From NCBI RefSeq assembly GCF_003269425.1, contig NZ_CP030104.1, forward strand, positions 1,669,501 to 1,733,500: a stretch of DNA of 64,000 nucleotides. Direction: 5' to 3'. Source of the stretch: Flagellimonas maritima. GTDB taxonomy: Bacteria; Bacteroidota; Bacteroidia; Flavobacteriales; Flavobacteriaceae. Made by a program: the position numbers and the translations under genes. This document shows, piece by piece, positions 10,557 to 19,844 of this stretch (positions are counted from its first letter, which is position 1; each line of letters begins with the position of its first letter). Below the pieces are notes generated by a model. That model did no database searches. It was given only the letters and a program-made list of their open reading frames with translations, and was not told where the DNA came from.

Positions 10557-12791
10557 TTATTTAATAACAGTTATGGTTCCTTGTTTCAGGCTTTGACCAC
10601 CCCGTGTGATTTTATAATAAAAAATTGCATTTGGTTTATTGAACATTGTGGTGGATTGTGGCCAATTATTCTCATAGTTGGTTTGGCTAAAAATTTCTTC
10701 GCCACGTTCATTATATATGTTCACAAGTACATTTTGATCTCTGGAATATGTATTTGGGAGAACCCATAAATCGTTTATTCCATCACCATTAGCAGTAATA
10801 ACATTAGGGATAGCAAATGTGTCTCTAAAGGTTACGGTCACCACTCTATTTATGGTACAGTTTCCAAAGTTTGCCACTAGAAGATATTCACCTTCCTGTT
10901 CAAAATTGTAGAAGTCCTGAGTTCCCAAAAGTGTATTACTCGCGTCAAACCACTGGTATGATTCGGCGCCACTCGCTGTTACCGTTTCTGTTTCACCTTC
11001 TATAATTATGATATCATTTGGTTTGTCAAGTGCCAATAAAGATTCATCAAATGCACGTACCGTGATTTCGTTGGAAACTATTGGGCAATCGTTCGTATTA
11101 ATGATTAGCTGGTAAACACCAACTTGAGTGGCAATAAAATCTTCAGTTGTCGTATCTATAACCTGGCCATCTTTTACCCATTCAAAAACTTCATCTCCAA
11201 GACTTTCTGAGCTATTGAAAACTATAGGATCGGCACCTTCGCAAAGAACGGTTCCATTAGAAGTAATCTGAACCGATTCACCTGTTGCCAATTTAACAGA
11301 TAGATTATTGGATGAAGCATTAAAAGTATTTAGAGAACCATTTAGGCTATATGTACCATTTTCATCGAAATCTGAAACTGTTATGGTTTTGGATGTTTCT
11401 CCGTCAAAAGCACTTCCATCTTTATTCCATTGATAAGTAAAAGATGACGATAAATCAGTAGTCACATCAGTTTTTACTCCTGAACCACTGATTGCGTTTA
11501 TAGTGGCCAAGCTCAGCGTTACTTCCGTATTTTGGCAGGAATTGTAAGAACTGGCATAGTCAACCACAAATTCAAAAGAATCTGGAGAGACAACCGTTGT
11601 TTTTTCCGAATCTATAGGTGTTGCAGAGCAACTGCTTGCAGCAGTTTCTGTTACTCTGGCAAAATAAACCCCAATATCATTTATGGTTATAGAGCTTTCA
11701 TCGGCATCAGTTATAGGCGACCCATCTTTATACCACTGGTACTCGGGAGCATCTGCAGTTGTTGTTACAGAAAGTATTTCGGTCCGCGATGGCAACAGAA
11801 CAATATCGCCCACATTTTGTCTGGTTACCTCAAAACCACCTTTATTTCTTATAGTTACTGATGAGGAACGTTCCCTACACACCCCTGATCCGTCAATTTC
11901 TACTTCGTAGCTGCCTTCGTAGCCCGTTACAGAGGAGTCAACGGTGTAGTTATCCCCATTTACGGTAGGTCCTGATATGATGGCGCCATCTTTGAACCAG
12001 GTATATGTAAGTCCTGCGCCAGTAATATTGGCTTGAAGCACATAAGGGTCTCCAGAACAAAGCTCTACGTCCTTGGAACCATCTATAGCAATACCCTGGC
12101 TAGAACCATTTGATATTTCAATAGTGTTGGAAAGCGTATTGGCAGATCCTGAACATACAGTTCCATAATCTAACTCTACGTAGTACATTCCTGTACTGGA
12201 AACCGTAATTTCAGATGATTTTTCAGAAAGTAAAGTACCGCTTCGATACCAATTATAGCTATGGTTATCTGCGTTGGGCACATTATGTGGGGAAAGAGTT
12301 ACTGCTCCTCCTCCGCAAATTTCAAGTGCTCCCCCAGGTGGAATTGTACCGTTACCATCTTGACTGATGAGCAGTGGAGAGTTGAAATCTATATAATACA
12401 TTGGATACGCCTCCGTAGCGGGACTTGTTTTAGCGGGACTTGTACTACGCACTCTCAATTTGAAACCTTCTCCATTAATATCTGTTGGAACAGAAAAAAG
12501 AAAATCAAAATTGAATGTCGTGTTTTTGTCCGATACTCTGGAAAGTTCCCTTGGTGAGCCAAAATTTCCATTAGAGTCGGACAATTCAAGTATAAATTCA
12601 TTGTTTGAATCTACCAGAGGAGGAGTCCATTTAAAGCTTACGGCATATTCATTGAATCCAGCAGAAGCACATGCGGCCGTCCAAACCGTAGTAGGTTGGT
12701 TTAGTCCTTGCGCATGAACGGTGTTTGCCAAAAGCGATAATAATGCAAAGGCAATTATGTGAATGCTATAACGTGAACCAATTGTCTTCAT
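10557..12791 (-). CDS. Secreted Ig-like repeat protein with T9SS type B sorting domain
   Basis: The protein has 744 residues. A signal peptide ends near residue 27 (NTVHAQ). About six Ig/PKD-like modules follow, each marked by a central Y-x-W-x-x-x-G pattern (for example YTWFKDG, YQWYKDG, YQWNKDG, FEWVKDG, YQWFDAS) and paired cysteines. The last ~80 residues are a gliding-motility-associated C-terminal (type B sorting) domain: IPNVITANGDGINDLW, then IYNERGEEIF, NNWPQ and IFYYKI. Family knowledge says such proteins cross the outer membrane by the T9SS and are attached to or released from the surface. It is the first gene of the operon with the PorP/SprF protein and the SprB-like adhesin, a position like that of SprC/SprD-type proteins near SprB in F. 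johnsoniae, though orthology is not shown. No exact promoter match was seen; CATATTTG on the minus strand (12909-12916) differs from TAnnTTTG at one base. Confidence 0.85.
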   Translation of the reverse strand: MKTIGSRYSIHIIAFALLSLLANTVHAQGLNQPTTVWTAACASAGFNEYAVSFKWTPPLVDSNNEFILELSDSNGNFGSPRELSRVSDKNTTFNFDFLFSVPTDINGEGFKLRVRSTSPAKTSPATEAYPMYYIDFNSPLLISQDGNGTIPPGGALEICGGGAVTLSPHNVPNADNHSYNWYRSGTLLSEKSSEITVSSTGMYYVELDYGTVCSGSANTLSNTIEISNGSSQGIAIDGSKDVELCSGDPYVLQANITGAGLTYTWFKDGAIISGPTVNGDNYTVDSSVTGYEGSYEVEIDGSGVCRERSSSVTIRNKGGFEVTRQNVGDIVLLPSRTEILSVTTTADAPEYQWYKDGSPITDADESSITINDIGVYFARVTETAASSCSATPIDSEKTTVVSPDSFEFVVDYASSYNSCQNTEVTLSLATINAISGSGVKTDVTTDLSSSFTYQWNKDGSAFDGETSKTITVSDFDENGTYSLNGSLNTFNASSNNLSVKLATGESVQITSNGTVLCEGADPIVFNSSESLGDEVFEWVKDGQVIDTTTEDFIATQVGVYQLIINTNDCPIVSNEITVRAFDESLLALDKPNDIIIIEGETETVTASGAESYQWFDASNTLLGTQDFYNFEQEGEYLLVANFGNCTINRVVTVTFRDTFAIPNVITANGDGINDLWVLPNTYSRDQNVLVNIYNERGEEIFSQTNYENNWPQSTTMFNKPNAIFYYKITRGGQSLKQGTITVIK

Positions 12792-13031
12792 TAGAGTTAG
12801 TTTTAAGAGGTTTTGGGCAATAATGCCCTATTAAAATTGTGCCCCTTAATTTTATTCAGTTCTCAAAGGCATCCGAAGACGCCCATTTTTTCATATAACA
12901 TTCTAATACAAATATGATTTTAATTCCAACCAATAAAAAGATATTGTTGTGGGCTTTACCAAAAGTGTTGTGAAATGGCTTTCTTTGTATACACCAAATC
13001 ATCATTTATAGCTTTAAACGCTTGTTTTTAT

Positions 13032-13039
13032 TACATTTG
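13032..13039 (+). promoter_or_regulatory. Candidate -7 element (TACATTTG) of glnS
   Basis: It matches the Bacteroidota sigma-ABfr -7 consensus TAnnTTTG exactly. It ends 17 bases before the ATG at 13057, which favours that ATG over the in-frame TTG at 13051. No convincing -33 TTG lies at the usual distance. Confidence 0.45.
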
Positions 13040-13056
13040 CGCTTCAATTTTTGGGT

Positions 13057-14745
13057 ATGGCAGAAGAGGTTAAATCACTGAATTTTATTGAGCACATCAT
13101 AGAGGAAGATCTTGAGAATGGATATAAGACGGAAGAGCTGCGTTTTCGCTTTCCCCCTGAACCTAATGGTTATCTCCACATAGGTCATGCAAGTTCTATT
13201 TGCTTGAATTTTGGACTTGGACTTAGGTATAATGCACCGGTAAACTTGCGGTTTGATGATACCAATCCCGCAAAAGAAGAGGAAGAGTATGTAGAGGCTA
13301 TAAAAAAAGATGTTGAGTGGTTGGGTTTTGAATGGGATACCGAAAGGTATGCTTCCGATTATTTCCAACAACTATACGATTGGGCAGTTACATTGATAAA
13401 ACAGGATAAGGCTTACGTTGATAGTCAGTCGTCTGAAGAAATTGCACGGCAAAAAGGTACCCCCACAGAAGCTGGAAGGAACAGCCCATACAGAAATCGT
13501 TCTGTAGAAGAAAATCTGAAACTGTTCGAAGGCATGAAGAATGGAGAATTTGGTGAGGGAGAGCACGTACTCCGGGCAAAAATTGATATGGCTTCGCCAA
13601 ATATGCTTATGCGCGATCCTGTTATGTATCGGGTTTTGCATAAAGCACACCATAGAACACATACCGATTGGTGTATTTATCCATTATATGATTGGACACA
13701 CGGTGAAAGCGATTATATCGAGCAAGTTTCACATTCATTGTGTACGTTGGAGTTTTTACCGCATAGAGAACTTTATGATTGGTTTTTAGACCAATTGGTA
13801 GATTCTAAAAAACTCCGCCCCAAACAGCGAGAATTCGCCCGTAGAAACCTTAGCCATACTGTTGTAAGTAAACGTAAGCTACTACAATTGGTGGAGAGTG
13901 GGGTAGTAAACGGTTGGGATGACCCAAGAATGCCTACTATTTCAGGGTTAAGAAGAAGAGGATATACTGCAGAATCTATTCGGAATTTTACGGAAACAAT
14001 CGGAATCGCTAAGCGGGATAATGTAGTCGATGTATCGTTATTGGAATTTCATGTACGTGAACATCTAAATAAAATTGCACCAAGGGTAATGGCTGTACTT
14101 AATCCTTTAAAAGTTGTGATTACAAATTACGAAGACGGAAAGGAAGAGTGGTTGGAAGCGGAGAATAATCCTGGAGATGAATCAGCGGGAAGTAGAAAAG
14201 TACCTTTTTCCAGAGAAATCTATATAGAGCAAGAGGATTTTAGGGAAGAAGCAAACCGTAAGTTTTTTAGGCTGAAGCTGGGAGGGGAGGTTCGACTCAA
14301 AAATGGTTATATTATAAAAGCGGAAAGCTGCACAAAGGATTCTGATGGAAATATTACGGAGGTACAATGCACTTACGATCATAAGAGCAAAAGTGGAAGT
14401 GGGACCGAAGAAAGTTTAAGAAAAGTGAAAGGCACACTACATTGGGTTTCCATTCCCCATGCTATTGAAGCCGAAATAAGAATCTATGACAGACTTTTTA
14501 CCGATGCTACTCCAGATGCCCATAAGGATAAAGATTTTATGGAATTTGTAAACAAGGATTCACTGAACAAACTAATTGGTTTCTTGGAGCCAAGTTTGCA
14601 AAATGCCAAAATTGGTGACCGATTCCAGTTTCAACGTTTGGGCTATTTTAATGTTGATTTGGATTCAACAGAAGACCATCTAATCTTTAACAGAACAGTA
14701 ACATTAAGAGATACTTGGGCAAAATTGGAACAAAAATCTAATTAA
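13057..14745 (+). CDS. glnS: Glutaminyl-tRNA synthetase
   Basis: This class I aminoacyl-tRNA synthetase charges tRNA-Gln with glutamine in the cytoplasm. It has 562 residues from the ATG at 13057, close to the family length. The HIGH signature is at residues 41-44 after FPPEPNGYL, and the KMSKS-equivalent VVSKRK is at 269-274. Both motifs and the anticodon-binding beta-barrel region (about 340-560) are intact. An in-frame TTG six bases upstream was rejected because the candidate -7 element sits just upstream and MAEEV is the more natural start. It stands alone, divergent from the adhesin operon and convergent with the SPFH gene. With gltX also in the window, the cell charges Gln-tRNA directly, although a GatCAB route elsewhere cannot be excluded. 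Confidence 0.97.
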   Translation: MAEEVKSLNFIEHIIEEDLENGYKTEELRFRFPPEPNGYLHIGHASSICLNFGLGLRYNAPVNLRFDDTNPAKEEEEYVEAIKKDVEWLGFEWDTERYASDYFQQLYDWAVTLIKQDKAYVDSQSSEEIARQKGTPTEAGRNSPYRNRSVEENLKLFEGMKNGEFGEGEHVLRAKIDMASPNMLMRDPVMYRVLHKAHHRTHTDWCIYPLYDWTHGESDYIEQVSHSLCTLEFLPHRELYDWFLDQLVDSKKLRPKQREFARRNLSHTVVSKRKLLQLVESGVVNGWDDPRMPTISGLRRRGYTAESIRNFTETIGIAKRDNVVDVSLLEFHVREHLNKIAPRVMAVLNPLKVVITNYEDGKEEWLEAENNPGDESAGSRKVPFSREIYIEQEDFREEANRKFFRLKLGGEVRLKNGYIIKAESCTKDSDGNITEVQCTYDHKSKSGSGTEESLRKVKGTLHWVSIPHAIEAEIRIYDRLFTDATPDAHKDKDFMEFVNKDSLNKLIGFLEPSLQNAKIGDRFQFQRLGYFNVDLDSTEDHLIFNRTVTLRDTWAKLEQKSN

Positions 14746-14911
14746 TAAGATGTTTCTATACGTTTAAGAAGTCCAATAGATTTTAATTATAAATACCAAA
14801 CGGTTTAAATATCTTTTCTGGTTACTTTAAGTTTAATTAATCCTGAGATATAGGTATTGTTGAGTTCATTAAGTAGCGTTCTTTATATAGAGAATTTCAT
14901 GAATTAACCTC

Positions 14912-14946
14912 AAAACAAACTCCAATATCACATTGGAGTCTGTTTT
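14912..14946. terminator. Bidirectional terminator between glnS and the SPFH gene
   Basis: A 15-bp inverted repeat (14912-14926 with 14932-14946) has one mismatch and a 5-base loop, and carries A-runs and T-runs at its ends. It lies between convergent genes, so it can serve both. The mismatched pair is A-C on the plus transcript and a G-U wobble on the minus transcript, so the minus hairpin should be slightly stronger. Confidence 0.75.
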
Positions 14947-14986
14947 AAAAGCGTCTGTTTTTAGAAAAGGAGTTCAATTATAAATT

Positions 14987-15916
14987 TTATTCTTTATCCT
15001 TCTTCACGTTTGTTTTTTTCATCGATTCGCCAATCATGTTGCTTGCAGTAAACGAAGCGACCATATTGTTAAGCATATCACTACCAGCCTGCGGCGAGTT
15101 TGGAAGCAAAATGAGGTTGGTGTTCGTTTCTTCACCAATGGATTGTAAAGTATCATAATGCTGTGTGACGACGATTAACGCAGAAGCTTCTTGAGAATTG
15201 ATGCCCACTTTGTTAAGTACCTCTACCGACTCTTCCAAACCTCTGGCAATTTCCCGACGCTGGTCTGCGATACCCTGTCCCTGTAATCTTTTGCTTTCAG
15301 CTTCAGCCTTCGCTTTTTCAACAATTAGGATTCTAGCGGCATCCCCTTCGAATTGCGCAGCAATTTTTTCACGCTCTGATGCATTTATACGGTTCATGGC
15401 AGCTTTCACCTGTGAATCAGGGTCAATATCGGTTACCAAGGTTTTAATGATGTCATAACCATAATCGGACATATATTCCTGTAGTTCGCGTTTTACCGCA
15501 ATGGCGATATCATCCTTTTTAACAAATACATCATCCAGTTTCATTTTTGGCACTTCGGCACGGACCACATCAAATACAAAAGAGGTAATTTGATCGTGGG
15601 CATACTCCAATTTATAAAAGGCATCGTACACTTTTTCTCGAATGACGACAAATTGAACGGAAACTTTGATTTTCACAAAAACATCATCCAGAGTTTTGGT
15701 TTCTATCATAACATCCAATTGTTGAATTCTTAGCGTCAACCGTCCAGCAATACGATCCACCAATGGAATTTTCATTTGCAAGCCAGACTGGCGGATGCTA
15801 TGAAAACGCCCAAAACGCTCAATCGCTACAGCGGTTTGTTGTTTTACAATAAAAAAGGATGAAAAAAGAATGACCAGACCAAATAGAATGATTGGTATTA
15901 ATAAAAAATTACCCAT
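14987..15916 (-). CDS. SPFH/Band 7 (stomatin-like) membrane protein
   Basis: The protein has 309 residues. One N-terminal membrane segment (about 3-23) is followed by an SPFH/PHB domain (about 25-200) beginning QQTAVAIERFGRF and containing IPLVDRI. A long alpha-helical, Ala/Glu-rich stretch (about 185-235) then leads to a hydrophobic tail. This is the architecture of the QmcA/stomatin branch, which forms oligomeric scaffolds in the inner membrane and often regulates proteases or membrane microdomains. It is monocistronic here. Stomatin-type genes often sit with an NfeD gene, but no NfeD partner is seen on either side. Its exact substrate or partner is unknown. Confidence 0.9.
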   Translation of the reverse strand: MGNFLLIPIILFGLVILFSSFFIVKQQTAVAIERFGRFHSIRQSGLQMKIPLVDRIAGRLTLRIQQLDVMIETKTLDDVFVKIKVSVQFVVIREKVYDAFYKLEYAHDQITSFVFDVVRAEVPKMKLDDVFVKKDDIAIAVKRELQEYMSDYGYDIIKTLVTDIDPDSQVKAAMNRINASEREKIAAQFEGDAARILIVEKAKAEAESKRLQGQGIADQRREIARGLEESVEVLNKVGINSQEASALIVVTQHYDTLQSIGEETNTNLILLPNSPQAGSDMLNNMVASFTASNMIGESMKKTNVKKDKE

Positions 15917-16096
15917 AGTATGTAGATTTTAAGTTATGTGATTAAAATACAAAAAGACAGTAACACATAGGTAGGATTTAGGAGAGAATTATTACAATTG
16001 GAGGGAAACTAGGGGTTACTTGATAGGAAATAGGAATTTTCTTATCTTTAATATTATTCTTATTATACTAAAACCGGACTTTCAAAATTAAGTATT

Positions 16097-17086
16097 ATGG
16101 CTACGATTAATGGTGCAATACGTTCATACGCAGCAGCGGTCAGAAGAGTGGAAAGAGAACAACAGCGACAAGCTCGTGAAGCTGCCAAACGATTTAAGGC
16201 TTTACAGAAACAACAAGAAATTGAAAATGCAGAACAGGCTGTTTTCGATTGGAACAATTATGTTGAAACAATACAGTCTGTCCATAAAAATTGTACCGAA
16301 CCTATTAATTGGAAAGAAATAGAGAATACTCAAAACCCCATCGAACCAGAGCATAAATCAATCAATGAAACTAATATTCAAAATAAACTAGAAGCTTTTA
16401 AACCTTCTTTTTTTGATAAATTATTTGGCTCTGATAAAAAGAAGATAGAACAATTGAATAAGCAATTAGAGCAGGCAAAAGTTACTGATAAAGAGGAGTA
16501 TGACATTCTTCATGATAACTATTTAGTTGAATTAAAAAATTGGCAGGAACTTCAAGATATTAATTTTGGTATTAAGCAAAAGGAAATAGAAAGTTATAAA
16601 AAGGCTATTGAGTATTTTGAACCTTTTTCTGATATTGGAGAATTAGGTAGTCAAATTAGCTTAAAATTCAATAAGAATAATATTGATGTTGACTTACATG
16701 TGAATAGCTTGGATGTAATTCCAGATTATGAACTTAGACAAACTTCTACTGGTAAACTATCTAGGAAAAATATGCCCAAGTCAAGATTCAATGAGTTATA
16801 TCAAGACCATATTTGTAGTGCTTCTATGCGTGTAGCTAGAGAAGTTTTTGCCTATTTACCAATTCAATACGCTAGAATTAATGCCCTATCCAAAATTATT
16901 AATAAAAAAACAGGACATCTAGAAGAGCAACCTATTTTGTCTGTTATGTTTGTGCCAGAAACAATTGAGAGTCTTAATTTAGAAATGATTGATCCTTCTG
17001 ACAGTATGCAAAATTTTGTACATAATATGAATTTTAGTAAAACAAAAGGATTTTCGATAGTAGAAAAAGTAGAATTAGAAAACTAG
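16097..17086 (+). CDS. Hypothetical protein with coiled-coil N-terminal half
   Basis: The protein has 329 residues and I do not recognise the family. Residues 1-50 are very rich in Arg, Gln and Ala with coiled-coil character (RRVEREQQRQAREAAKRF). Residues 95-190 contain further charged helices, including PSFFDKLFGSDKKKIEQL. The C-terminal third (about 200-329) looks globular with alternating strands (NIDVDLHVNSLDVIPDY, PILSVMFVPETIESL). There is no signal peptide or membrane segment, so a cytoplasmic location is likely. The gene is more AT-rich than its housekeeping neighbours and stands alone between divergent SPFH and convergent gltX genes, which suggests an accessory gain. Upstream, TATCTTTA near 16043 is one base off the TAnnTTTG element. 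No function is assigned. Confidence 0.75.
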   Translation: MATINGAIRSYAAAVRRVEREQQRQAREAAKRFKALQKQQEIENAEQAVFDWNNYVETIQSVHKNCTEPINWKEIENTQNPIEPEHKSINETNIQNKLEAFKPSFFDKLFGSDKKKIEQLNKQLEQAKVTDKEEYDILHDNYLVELKNWQELQDINFGIKQKEIESYKKAIEYFEPFSDIGELGSQISLKFNKNNIDVDLHVNSLDVIPDYELRQTSTGKLSRKNMPKSRFNELYQDHICSASMRVAREVFAYLPIQYARINALSKIINKKTGHLEEQPILSVMFVPETIESLNLEMIDPSDSMQNFVHNMNFSKTKGFSIVEKVELEN

Positions 17087-17144
17087 TAATTCATAGAATA
17101 CATCTAGAAACAGAAATTGATCGTGGACATTAAAAAGAGGAAGA

Positions 17145-18668
17145 TCACCCCAAAACCCCCAAAGCCCTCTCGATCCTTATAACACTTTCTCCTCTACCCA
17201 GCACAGCGAGAATATCAAAAATATGTGGCCCTTTCATGTCACCAACGATAATCAAGCGTAAAGGTCCCATCACTTTTCCAAAAGAAAGCTCGTTGTTCGT
17301 AATCCAGGATTTTATATTGGTTTCAATGGTTTCAGCGCTAAAATCTTCAGTATTTTGTAAAATGTCAGCAACTTTTTGCATCAATTTAGGAGTATCTTCT
17401 TTCCATTGTTTTTTTAGCGCTTTTTCATTATAAGTCGTTGGTGCTTCAAAAAAGTAGTGGCCCAGTTCCCAAAAGTCAGACACAAAATCTGCGCGTTCTT
17501 TAACGAGAGTGACCACTTTTAGCACAGATTCGTCATTCCAAGCCTCGCGAGACTTCTCTTTGCTTTTAAGTATTGAACTAAATAGACTAGCCAACTCAGC
17601 ATCACTTTTGTGTTGAAGATATTGATGATTATACCATTTGGTTTTATCGGGATCAAAGCGCGCACCGGATTTATTTACTCTTTCCAAAGTAAATGCTTCA
17701 ATAAGTTCTTTCAAAGTGAAAAGTTCTTGTTCCGTACCTGGGTTCCACCCCAATAGTGCCAAAAAGTTGACAACTGCCTCTGGGAAATATCCTGCTTCTC
17801 GATATCCTTGCGACTCGTTCCACGATAAAGGAAAAACAGGAAACCCTCCTTTTTCACCATCACGTTTGCTTAATTTGCCTTTGCCCGTTGGCTTCATAAT
17901 AAGTGGTAAGTGGGCAAATGCTGGAGCATTCCAGCCAAAAGCGTTATATAGCAATTGGTGCAAGGCCAAAGAAGGTAACCATTCTTCACCACGAATAACA
18001 TGGCTTATTTCCATTAAATGGTCATCAACAATATTCGCCAGATGATAAGTGGGCATCCCGTCACTCTTGAACAGGACTTTGTCGTCAAGAACATTGGTAT
18101 CTATTTTAATTTCACCCCGTATTACATCATTTAAAACCAATTCTTCATCCTGCGGCGATTTAAATCGAATCACATAGTCCTCTCTTGCATTCAGCTTTTG
18201 TTGTACTTCATCCGCAGATAGGGAAAGTGAATTGGAAAGTTTTAGACGATTATGCCAATTATATATAAAGGTCTTGCCCTTGGCTTCATGGTCCCGACGA
18301 TGAAAATTCAAACGTTCGCTAGTATCAAATGCATAATAGGCGTGTCCTTTTTCAACAAGTTCCATGGCGTATGCTTCGTATAAGTGCTTGCGCTCACTTT
18401 GGCGGTATGGGCCAAAATCGCCCTTTTTGGGAATTTTAACATGAGAGGGGCCTTCATCAAAAGGGATTCCACACCAGTTCAATGCCTCTACAATATATTT
18501 CTCGGCTCCCTCTACGTATCGGCTCTGGTCCGTATCCTCAATTCGAAGTACAAAATCTCCACCATTTTTTTTGGCAAATAGATAATTGAACAATGCAGTG
18601 CGCACACCACCGATATGTAATGGACCTGTAGGGCTTGGGGCAAAACGAACCCGAACTTTTTGACTCAT
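17145..18668 (-). CDS. gltX: Glutamyl-tRNA synthetase
   Basis: This class I synthetase activates glutamate and charges tRNA-Glu. It has 507 residues, normal for bacterial GluRS. The HIGH-type motif HIGG is at residues 18-21 within FAPSPTGPLHIGG, and the KMSKS-type motif KLSKRDG is at 265-271. The helical anticodon-binding region fills the C-terminal third. A candidate TATCTTTG promoter element lies 19 bases upstream of the ATG, so it is probably transcribed independently of the alkB-like gene located upstream on the same strand. The stop codon faces the unknown gene ending at 17086, 58 bases away. Confidence 0.97.
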   Translation of the reverse strand: MSQKVRVRFAPSPTGPLHIGGVRTALFNYLFAKKNGGDFVLRIEDTDQSRYVEGAEKYIVEALNWCGIPFDEGPSHVKIPKKGDFGPYRQSERKHLYEAYAMELVEKGHAYYAFDTSERLNFHRRDHEAKGKTFIYNWHNRLKLSNSLSLSADEVQQKLNAREDYVIRFKSPQDEELVLNDVIRGEIKIDTNVLDDKVLFKSDGMPTYHLANIVDDHLMEISHVIRGEEWLPSLALHQLLYNAFGWNAPAFAHLPLIMKPTGKGKLSKRDGEKGGFPVFPLSWNESQGYREAGYFPEAVVNFLALLGWNPGTEQELFTLKELIEAFTLERVNKSGARFDPDKTKWYNHQYLQHKSDAELASLFSSILKSKEKSREAWNDESVLKVVTLVKERADFVSDFWELGHYFFEAPTTYNEKALKKQWKEDTPKLMQKVADILQNTEDFSAETIETNIKSWITNNELSFGKVMGPLRLIIVGDMKGPHIFDILAVLGRGESVIRIERALGVLG

Positions 18669-18687
18669 GAGCTATTTTGTTGAGTGG

Positions 18688-18695
18688 CAAAGATA
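18688..18695 (-). promoter_or_regulatory. Candidate -7 element (TATCTTTG) of gltX
   Basis: On the minus strand this is an exact TAnnTTTG match, 19 bases from the gltX ATG at 18668. No clear -33 TTG is present at the expected distance. Confidence 0.45.
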
Positions 18696-18721
18696 CGGTG
18701 CATAAAAACGGAAAAAAAGGG

Positions 18722-19771
18722 CTAAGAATCCGTCTTTTTCATTTCTGCAGGAATGCGGGAGTTCATAATACTAAACCATAAAGGAGGTAAAAATGACAAC
18801 ACCATGGATGTAGGATAACCGTAGGGCATCTGTGGTGAAATGTCGTGATAATCCAATAATTGATATTTTTTGGCCGATTTGTAATGATGGTCGCTATGCC
18901 TTGTAAGCTCGTAAAGTACAATCCTACCGATAACGTGATTGCTGTTCCAAGAATGACTTTCCCTAACGCGTTCATACCTTCCCGAAGGCAATTTTTTCCG
19001 AATCAACCCATAATGTTCAATATAGTTTACGGTTTCAAGAAGCAAGAATCCGACAACGCCTGTAGCCAAAGCAAATACTAACCCATCCCAACCGAAGAGA
19101 TAAAAAACAACTGACAAATAGGTGGTTTGAAAAACGGTGTACCACAACATATCATTTTTTATACTGAAGAACGGATCGCCATCAGTTTTGAGCAATTTGG
19201 ATTGAAGTTTCCACGCGCTAAAATATTGGTGTAAGGTGGAGCTGAACCAAAAGGAGTAGAGGCTTTGGTTATATTTGGCCGTAGCGGGGTCTTCATTTGT
19301 AGCGGCATTGGCATGGTGGCCAAAATTATGTTCTATATAAAAATGCATATAGAAAGATGGAAGCAGCAAAAGTTTTCCTAAATGGCGCTCATTGGTGGAT
19401 TTCCGATGCCCAAGTTCGTGCGCTACATTGATTCCGTTGACGCCCAATACTATACCTACGGAAAAAATGAGGCCTATAATTTCATACAAAGCATAGCTTG
19501 TAGTGGAAAGGTCCCACAAGGTGTAAAACAAAAACCCAAATACGATGGGAATATTGAGATAGAGCATCCAATCGAAGAATTTGCTTTTTTCTTTTTCCAA
19601 ACGTTGCTCATTTGAAAGGTTATTGGGGTCTTGTGGCAGGAGCACTTCCAAAAATGGAATTATGGCAAATGCATAAAACGGGGTAAAGAAACTCCAATAG
19701 CCCTTAAAGTAAATACTAATGACCGCAGAAAGTGGAATGGTCATGGCAGCGAGGTATTTAAAATCTTTCAT
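18722..19771 (-). CDS. AlkB-type membrane alkane 1-monooxygenase
   Basis: The protein has 349 residues, with several membrane segments in the N-terminal 110 residues and around 210-245. All histidine boxes of the AlkB family of di-iron hydroxylases are present: HELGHR (118-123), EHNFGHH (147-153), the NYIEHYG signature (249-255) and RHSDHH (291-296). The wider LTRHSDHH context and the NYxEHYG motif separate true AlkB hydroxylases from ordinary fatty-acid desaturases. Known members oxidise medium-chain alkanes at the terminal carbon using rubredoxin as electron donor. No rubredoxin, rubredoxin reductase or alcohol dehydrogenase gene is adjacent, so electron supply must come from elsewhere and the natural substrate is uncertain. 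It is divergent from the DUF4175 gene. Confidence 0.9.
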   Translation of the reverse strand: MKDFKYLAAMTIPLSAVISIYFKGYWSFFTPFYAFAIIPFLEVLLPQDPNNLSNEQRLEKEKSKFFDWMLYLNIPIVFGFLFYTLWDLSTTSYALYEIIGLIFSVGIVLGVNGINVAHELGHRKSTNERHLGKLLLLPSFYMHFYIEHNFGHHANAATNEDPATAKYNQSLYSFWFSSTLHQYFSAWKLQSKLLKTDGDPFFSIKNDMLWYTVFQTTYLSVVFYLFGWDGLVFALATGVVGFLLLETVNYIEHYGLIRKKLPSGRYERVRESHSWNSNHVIGRIVLYELTRHSDHHYKSAKKYQLLDYHDISPQMPYGYPTSMVLSFLPPLWFSIMNSRIPAEMKKTDS

Positions 19772-19844
19772 AATAACGGTTTTAACAAAAATTTTCAGCG
19801 CAATCTCTTGGTATCGGGTATCTTGGTAATAAATATAGCAGATT

